Assembly (NCBI GenBank): GCA_964383815.1
Contig: CAYLIC010000060.1
Span: forward strand, 1 to 10,574
DNA from: UBA11524 sp964383815
GTDB taxonomy: Bacteria; Bacillota; Clostridia; Christensenellales; Aristaeellaceae
DNA length: 10,574 nucleotides
Direction: 5' to 3'
Below the pieces are notes generated by a model. It ran no database searches. It saw only the letters and a list, made by a program, of their open reading frames with translations, and was not told where the DNA came from. Numbering within the stretch: the first letter of the stretch is position 1; every line of letters starts with the position of its first letter. The position numbers and the translations under genes are program-made. Below, piece after piece: positions 6,144 through 10,574 of the stretch.

Positions 6144-7154
6144 ATGAAATATTGCTTTCAGTTGCTTCATCACGCCAATATTCGCTATCAAGAATCGCTG
6201 AATCTCCTGGGCCAGGCAGAGCTGACTGCTATTCTCCAAGCCATGCAGGTTCATGCCCCGGTGGAGCCGCAGTCCATTGGCGGCGCACCCTTTCTTTGCT
6301 TTGATGCGCCACCGCTGACCCCTACACAGCTGGCCCAGTGTGCCAGGCATAGTGCACTGGCCTTCTTCTGCACAGAGGAAGGCGGCCTGCTGCGCCCGCT
6401 GGACATTGACCGGGCGGATTATCTGCCCAGGGATCTGGCGGAGGTTCTCAAGTACAAGGGCAAAACCAGCGCCACCTTCACCCACATGATGCTGAACCTG
6501 GCGCGCACGGCCTGCCATGCTTTTGATGCCCATGCGCCCGTCACCGTGCTCGACCCCCTTTGCGGCAGGGGAACCACCCTTTTCGTGGCCCTGCAGCAGG
6601 GCATGAACAGCGTGGGCATGGACATGGATCGCCGGGATTTGAAGGAGGCGGCGGATTACCTGAGCCGCTATCTGCAATTCCACCGGCTGAAGCACAGGCT
6701 GGAGCAGGGCGCCTGCACCGCCAGGGGGCAGAGCATCCCCGATGCTGTCTACACCCTTGCCAGCAGCAAGCAGGCCTTCCAGGCCAAGGACACCCGCAGC
6801 CTGCGCCTTTTGCTGGGGGACACGGGGTGCATTGGTCAGGTGATGAGGAAATCGCCTGCCGATTTGCTGGTAACCGACCTGCCCTATGGCGTACAGCACG
6901 CGCCCCAGGCCGGGCACAGGCCGGAGAACTTCCCCGGCATGCTGCGCCGGGTGCTCCCCGCCTGGCACGATGCCCTGAAGCCTGGCGCCGGTGTTGCCAT
7001 CAGCTTCAACAGCCTGACCCTTCCCCGCAGCACCCTGGTGGAGCTGCTGTCCGCCGCAGGCTTTGCGCCCAGGGAGGATGCACCCTATGCCCGCCTGGAG
7101 CATTTTGTTGAGCAGGCCGTCACCCGTGATGTGGTGGTTGCCACCAGAAATTGA
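6144..7154 (+). CDS. TRM11/THUMP-type SAM-dependent methyltransferase
   Basis: This 336-aa Rossmann methyltransferase probably modifies RNA. The C-terminal half (about 130-335) carries the SAM motif DPLCGRGTTL (137-146), the acidic end GMDMD (158-162) and the catalytic motif TDLPYG (244-249). DPLCGRGT and DLPYG resemble the TRM11, TrmG10/Trm14 and THUMPD group, where the enzymes make N2-methylguanosine in tRNA. The N-terminal ~130 residues are not recognisable as a THUMP domain by eye, so target recognition is open. A DNA N6-adenine or cytosine methyltransferase is less likely because motif IV is not N/D-PP-Y/F. The ribosome binding site AGAGGG (6134-6139) precedes ATG 6144. The gene has its own promoter and no terminator before rho, 45 bases downstream. 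Confidence 0.8.
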   Translation: MKYCFQLLHHANIRYQESLNLLGQAELTAILQAMQVHAPVEPQSIGGAPFLCFDAPPLTPTQLAQCARHSALAFFCTEEGGLLRPLDIDRADYLPRDLAEVLKYKGKTSATFTHMMLNLARTACHAFDAHAPVTVLDPLCGRGTTLFVALQQGMNSVGMDMDRRDLKEAADYLSRYLQFHRLKHRLEQGACTARGQSIPDAVYTLASSKQAFQAKDTRSLRLLLGDTGCIGQVMRKSPADLLVTDLPYGVQHAPQAGHRPENFPGMLRRVLPAWHDALKPGAGVAISFNSLTLPRSTLVELLSAAGFAPREDAPYARLEHFVEQAVTRDVVVATRN

Positions 7155-7199
7155 TTTCATTCCATTTATATTGACATTCATTTTGAGGAGGCCAAAACC

Positions 7200-8957
7200 T
7201 TGACACTGCAAGACCTGAACGCGAAAACTGTACTTGAGCTGCGAAAGCTGGCAAAGGAAAACGGCGTAAAGCTGGGTGCCGGTGTGACCAAGGCAGACAT
7301 CGTTGCCAAGCTGGCTGCTGCCATGCCGGATGAAGCACCCGCCCAGCCGGAGGTGCCTGCCCAGCCGGAGGTGCCCCAGCAGCCCGCTGCGCCTGCCCAG
7401 CCCCAGTTCAAGGCCGCCTGGCACAACCCGGCGCCCAGGTATAACAGCAAGCCAGCCTATCAGGCGCCTGCCTATTCTCCCCGGCCTGCCTGGCAGAGCA
7501 ATCAGCCTGCCCGGCCCGGCATGGACCAGCGGCCCAGCGCACCCAGGCCCAACAGCTACACCCGCTTTGGCCCGGCTGCAGCCGCCCAGGACACACCCGC
7601 CGACACCCACGAGGAGTATCGCCCCTATCACAGCGAGCAGCGGCCCGCCTTCGGCCCGGGTGCCGACCGCCGGCCTGCCTATGGCGATGGCCCCCGTGCA
7701 CCCTATGCACCCCGGGAGGACGCACCCTACACCCGCAACAGCTACAGCCGCCCGGCCTATCCGCCCAGGGAGCAGGCGACCTATCCGCCCCAGGATGGCA
7801 CCAACCCCGGTGTGAACGAACTGCTTGCCGCCGGTGCCTGCGAGGATGGCAGCGGCGTGCTGGAGCTGCACCCGGATGGCTACGGCTTCCTGCGGTCTGA
7901 CTATTTCCTGCCTTCCTCCAAGGATATTTATGTTTCCATGGCCCAGATCCGCCGCTTCTGCCTGCGCACCGGCGACCGGATTGCCGGCAAAACCCGCCCG
8001 CGCCGGGATGGCGACAAGTACACCGCCATGCTCTATATTACCGAAATCAACGGTCAAACGGTGGAGGATGCCCAGGTCCGGCCCAGCTATGAGGAGCTGA
8101 CCCCCATTTACCCCACCCGCCGCATTGACCTGGAATCCCATGATGGCGCACCCCTCGATGACATGCGTCTCATCGACCTGATTGCCCCCCTGGGCTTTGG
8201 CCAGCGCGGGTTGATTCTCTGCCCCCATTCCGTTGACAAAACCAGCCTGCTGGAGCACTTTGCCAACGTGATTACCGCCAACCATCCCCAGGCCCAGGTG
8301 TTCGTCCTCCTGATTGACGAAACTCCGGAGGATGTGACCCTTTTCCGCGAGCAGGTGAACTGCACCGTGCTGGCCTCCACCTTCGACCAGTCCCCGGATA
8401 CCCACCTGCGCCTGGCAGACATGGTGCTGGAGCGCTCCCAGCGGCTGGTGGAGCTGGGCAAGGACGTGGTGCTCATTGTGGACAGCCTGACCCGCCTGGC
8501 GAAGATTTATCCCACCGGCAGCATGCAACAGGGCCAGAGCGTGGTGAACCCCACCAGCCTGTTCCGGGCCAAGAAGCTCTTTGGTGCCGCCAGGTGCCTG
8601 AAGGAAGGCGGCAGCCTGACCATCATCGGCGCCATGGCCAGCGGCACCAAGGTGGACGACAGCATTGTGCAGGAGTTCAAGGGCACCGCCAACATGGAGC
8701 TGACCCTGGACGCCGCGCTGGACGCCGCCGGGGTGGTTCCGCCCATCGACCTGCAGCTTTCCGGCACCAAGCGGGCCGAGGCCCTGCTGAACGATGCCCA
8801 GATTGAAGGCCTGCGCCTGGTGCGCGGCATGCTGGGCACCACCCGCAGCAGCACCGCCATTCCGCAGATTATCTCCCTCATGAACAAGACCGATTCCAAC
8901 GATGCCTTCCTGGAAAAGTTTAAGGACTGGGTCACCCTGATGAGCAAATCCCGCTAA
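7200..8957 (+). CDS. rho: Rho-family protein with aberrant ATPase loop
   Basis: Rho is the hexameric RNA helicase that ends transcription. This 585-aa member has an N-terminal SAP-like domain (1-40), a Pro/Tyr/Arg/Gln-rich, probably disordered insert (42-205), an RNA-binding cold-shock domain (about 215-290, with GYGFLRS 227-233 and YVSMAQIRRF 244-253) and the RecA-type motor (about 300-585). The motor fold is clear: Walker B VLIVDS (424-429), catalytic Glu374, R-loop Lys484, and EFKGTANMEL (492-501). But Walker A reads CPHSVDKT (341-348) where E. coli has APPKAGKT, so Ser344 and Asp346 replace a lysine and the invariant glycine. Thr375, Gly511 and Lys524 stand at E. coli Arg212, Arg353 and Arg366 by gapless alignment from memory. 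TTG 7200 is the start: AGGAGG (7186-7191) lies eight bases before it. ATP use by this protein is uncertain. Confidence 0.93.
   Translation: MTLQDLNAKTVLELRKLAKENGVKLGAGVTKADIVAKLAAAMPDEAPAQPEVPAQPEVPQQPAAPAQPQFKAAWHNPAPRYNSKPAYQAPAYSPRPAWQSNQPARPGMDQRPSAPRPNSYTRFGPAAAAQDTPADTHEEYRPYHSEQRPAFGPGADRRPAYGDGPRAPYAPREDAPYTRNSYSRPAYPPREQATYPPQDGTNPGVNELLAAGACEDGSGVLELHPDGYGFLRSDYFLPSSKDIYVSMAQIRRFCLRTGDRIAGKTRPRRDGDKYTAMLYITEINGQTVEDAQVRPSYEELTPIYPTRRIDLESHDGAPLDDMRLIDLIAPLGFGQRGLILCPHSVDKTSLLEHFANVITANHPQAQVFVLLIDETPEDVTLFREQVNCTVLASTFDQSPDTHLRLADMVLERSQRLVELGKDVVLIVDSLTRLAKIYPTGSMQQGQSVVNPTSLFRAKKLFGAARCLKEGGSLTIIGAMASGTKVDDSIVQEFKGTANMELTLDAALDAAGVVPPIDLQLSGTKRAEALLNDAQIEGLRLVRGMLGTTRSSTAIPQIISLMNKTDSNDAFLEKFKDWVTLMSKSR
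7341..7376 (+). repeat. 18-base tandem duplication within rho
   Basis: GCCCAGCCGGAGGTGCCT (7341-7358) is followed directly by a copy differing only in its last base (7359-7376). It encodes AQPEVP twice at the start of the disordered insert, which suggests growth of this segment by slippage. Confidence 0.9.
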
Positions 8958-8989
8958 AGCTCGTGCCTGCAAATCCTTTCATCCGGGGA

Positions 8990-9018
8990 TTGAAGGCCGC
9001 GCCGCAGCGTGATATACT
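8990..9018 (+). promoter_or_regulatory. Extended -10 promoter of mscL
   Basis: TTGAAG (8990-8995), a 17-base spacer, and TATACT (9013-9018) with TG at 9010-9011. The start near 9025 leaves a leader of about 30 bases. There is no intrinsic terminator between rho and this promoter; only a weak AATCC/GGATT stem (8972-8976/8987-8991) without a T-run. Confidence 0.8.
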
Positions 9019-9054
9019 AGGGACAAGGAGCCAAAATACAAGGAGGAGATACCC

Positions 9055-9465
9055 ATGAAAAAGTTTCTGGCTGATTTCAAAAAGTTTGCTCTGCGCGGCA
9101 ACGTGCTGGACATGGCGGTTGGTGTCATCGTCGGCGGCGCGTTCACCGGCATTGTCACCGCGCTGACCACCAACTTCATCAACCCGCTGCTGAGCCTGAT
9201 TCTCACCGGCACCCCGGGCGTGGATGCCAATGGCGTTGCCTGGACGGCCGGCGCCGCCATCAGCGCCTTCCTGACCACCATCATCAATTTCATCATCACC
9301 GCCTTCGTGCTCTTCTGCCTGATTCGCGGCATGAACAAGCTCATGTCCATCGGCAAGAAGCCCGCCGCCCCCGCCGAGCCCACCACCAAGAAGTGCCCCT
9401 ATTGCTGCAGCGAGATTGCCATCGAGGCCACCCGCTGCCCCCATTGCACCAGCGAGCTGAACTGA
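9055..9465 (+). CDS. mscL: MscL mechanosensitive channel with C-terminal zinc ribbon
   Basis: MscL opens a large pore in the cytoplasmic membrane under strong tension and saves cells from hypo-osmotic shock. The 136-aa protein has the typical N-terminal amphipathic segment (KKFLADFKKFALRGN), TM1 (about 17-46, with DMAVGVIVGGAF), a short extracellular loop (about 51-66) and TM2 (about 68-92). After TM2 the usual cytoplasmic helix (family pattern EEVLLLTEIRDLL) is absent. A Pro/Ala linker (101-112) leads instead to KKCPYCCSEIAIEATRCPHC, a zinc ribbon with Cys114, Cys117, Cys128 and Cys131. AAGGAGGAG (9040-9048) precedes ATG 9055. The gene has its own promoter and terminator and converges on pckA. 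Confidence 0.95.
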   Translation: MKKFLADFKKFALRGNVLDMAVGVIVGGAFTGIVTALTTNFINPLLSLILTGTPGVDANGVAWTAGAAISAFLTTIINFIITAFVLFCLIRGMNKLMSIGKKPAAPAEPTTKKCPYCCSEIAIEATRCPHCTSELN

Positions 9466-9483
9466 CAACCCAGCATCTTTCCC

Positions 9484-9511
9484 GAGCGTCCCCGCCAGGG
9501 CGCTCTTTTTT
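9484..9511 (+). terminator. Intrinsic terminator of mscL
   Basis: Stem GAGCGTCC (9484-9491) / GGGCGCTC (9498-9505) with one G·T wobble, 6-base loop, then six T (9506-9511), 18 bases after the mscL stop. Confidence 0.92.
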
Positions 9512-9517
9512 GATTGC

Positions 9518-9548
9518 AAAAAGCCCACCGGCGTTTCCGCCAGTGGGC
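9518..9548 (-). terminator. Intrinsic terminator of pckA
   Basis: On the minus strand, an 11-bp stem with one mismatch (9548-9538 pairing with 9533-9523) is closed by a GAAA tetraloop and followed by TTTTT (9522-9518). It lies 16 bases after the pckA stop and back to back with the mscL terminator, insulating the convergent genes. Confidence 0.93.
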
Positions 9549-9564
9549 ATGGTAGGTTTGGTGA

Positions 9565-10574
9565 TCAGGCCTTGGGGCCAGCCTCGACAAGGGCCTTGCC
9601 GGCGTCGTTGCCGGTGTACTTCACGAAGTTCTTCACGAAGCGGCCAGCCAGATCCTTGGCCTTGGTTTCCCATTCAGTGGGATCAGCGTAGGTGTCGCGG
9701 GGATCCAGAATGGCGGGATTCACGCCGGGCAGCTCGGTGGGCACCTCAAAGTCGAACATGGGAATCTTCTTGGTGGGAGCCTTCAGGATGTCGCCGGAGA
9801 GAATGGCATCGATAATGCCGCGGGTGTCCTTGATGGTAATGCGCTTGCCGGTGCCGTTCCAGCCGGTGTTCACCAGGTAGGCCTTGGCGCCGTTGGCCTC
9901 CATCTTCTTCACCAGCTCCTCACCATACTTGGTGGGGTGCAGCTCCAGGAAGGCCTGGCCAAAGCAGGCGGAGAAGGTGGGCGTAGGCTCGGTCACGCCG
10001 CGCTCGGTGCCAGCCAGCTTGGCAGTGAAGCCGGACAGGAAGTAATACTGGGCCTGCTCGGGGGTCAGGATGGACACGGGAGGCAGCACGCCAAAGGCGT
10101 CAGCGGACAGGAAGATTACGTTCTTGGCAGCGGGAGCCGCAGACACGGGCTTCACAATGTTGGTGATGTGGCTGATGGGGTAGGACACGCGGGTGTTCTC
10201 GGTTACGGACTTGTCGTCGAAATCAATGGCGCCGTTGTCCGCCACGGTCACGTTCTCCAGCAGTGCGTTACGCTTGATGGCGTTGTAAATGTCGGGCTCA
10301 GACTCCTTGTCCAGGCCGATCACCTTGGCATAGCAGCCGCCCTCGAAGTTGAACACGCCATTGTCGTCCCAGCCGTGCTCGTCATCGCCAATCAGCAGGC
10401 GCTTGGGGTCGGTGGACAGGGTGGTCTTGCCGGTGCCGGACAGGCCGAAGAACAGGGCGGTGTTTTCGCCGTTCATGTCGGTGTTGGCAGAGCAGTGCAT
10501 GGAGGCAATGCCCTTCAGCGGCAGGTAGTAGTTCATCATGGAGAACATGCCCTTCTTCATCTCGCCGCCGTACC
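9565..10574 (-). CDS. pckA: Phosphoenolpyruvate carboxykinase (ATP), C-terminal part
   Basis: PckA interconverts oxaloacetate plus ATP with PEP, CO2 and ADP. In fermenting anaerobes it often runs toward oxaloacetate to feed succinate production; direction here is not shown. About 336 of the usual ~530-540 residues are in the window, and the 5' end runs off at 10574 (the frame begins YGGEMKKGMFSMMNYYLP, as in the family interior, so the in-frame ATG at 10560 is not the start). Motifs include the P-loop GLSGTGKTTLS (10446 downward), LIGDDEHGWDDNGVFNFEGG (metal and kinase-2 region), ENTRVSYPI, and the C-terminal block PMFDFEVP...DPRDTYADP. GTP-dependent PEPCK is excluded by these motifs. No truncation or frameshift is seen. 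Confidence 0.97.
   Translation of the reverse strand, partial: YGGEMKKGMFSMMNYYLPLKGIASMHCSANTDMNGENTALFFGLSGTGKTTLSTDPKRLLIGDDEHGWDDNGVFNFEGGCYAKVIGLDKESEPDIYNAIKRNALLENVTVADNGAIDFDDKSVTENTRVSYPISHITNIVKPVSAAPAAKNVIFLSADAFGVLPPVSILTPEQAQYYFLSGFTAKLAGTERGVTEPTPTFSACFGQAFLELHPTKYGEELVKKMEANGAKAYLVNTGWNGTGKRITIKDTRGIIDAILSGDILKAPTKKIPMFDFEVPTELPGVNPAILDPRDTYADPTEWETKAKDLAGRFVKNFVKYTGNDAGKALVEAGPKA

Noticed and set aside
7341..7376. Short tandem repeat as a CRISPR or other repeat array
   Set aside because: Only two adjacent 18-base copies without spacers, lying in frame within coding sequence.
6117..8972. A 951-codon open frame on the minus strand opposite the methyltransferase and rho genes
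   Set aside because: It mirrors two clear genes, its translation is low-complexity Gly/His/Gln-rich text with no recognisable motifs, and long antisense frames are expected at this GC content.

Overview
The window looks like chromosomal DNA from a GC-rich Bacillota, most likely a gut-type Clostridia (Oscillospirales-like). The evidence is the gene order prmA–rsmE–mtaB–HIT–rpsU, consensus sigma-A promoters (TTGACA/TATAAT with 17-base spacers), strong AGGAGG-type ribosome binding sites, frequent TTG/GTG starts, and an ATP-type PEP carboxykinase. The genus cannot be fixed from sequence alone. Almost every base is assigned; there is no phage, transposon, CRISPR or plasmid signal. The very long antisense open frames are by-products of high GC.

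Left end (1-2044): the 5' part of a tRNA-Pro(GGG) on the minus strand and its near-perfect promoter diverge from the promoter of fhs (formate–tetrahydrofolate ligase, 556 aa). Two perfect 9-bp hairpins without a U-run follow fhs and may be an interspersed palindromic element.

Translation-modification cluster (2045-5979): a 66-aa two-helix membrane protein, then prmA (L11 methylation), rsmE (16S m3U methylation), mtaB (tRNA ms2t6A) and a HIT nucleotide hydrolase. These genes are packed with gaps of 20 bases or less, or overlap by one base, and are probably one operon. rpsU (57 aa, GTG start) has its own strong promoter, which is embedded in overlapping inverted repeats, and ends at a clear intrinsic terminator.

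Methyltransferase–rho unit (5980-8957): an extended -10 promoter, preceded by phased CAC/T-tract repeats, drives a TRM11/THUMP-type nucleic-acid methyltransferase and, 45 bases later, a Rho-family protein. This Rho-like protein is the most interesting item. It keeps the whole Rho fold plus a ~165-residue Pro/Tyr/Arg-rich disordered insert, but its Walker A loop has lost the invariant glycine and a key lysine, and several ATP-pocket arginines are replaced. The reading frame is intact with an ideal ribosome binding site, so this is not simple decay.

Right end (8958-10574): mscL, from its own extended -10 promoter, encodes a MscL channel whose usual C-terminal helix is replaced by a CxxC–CxxC zinc ribbon. 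It converges on pckA (minus strand, 5' end outside the window), and back-to-back terminators lie between them.
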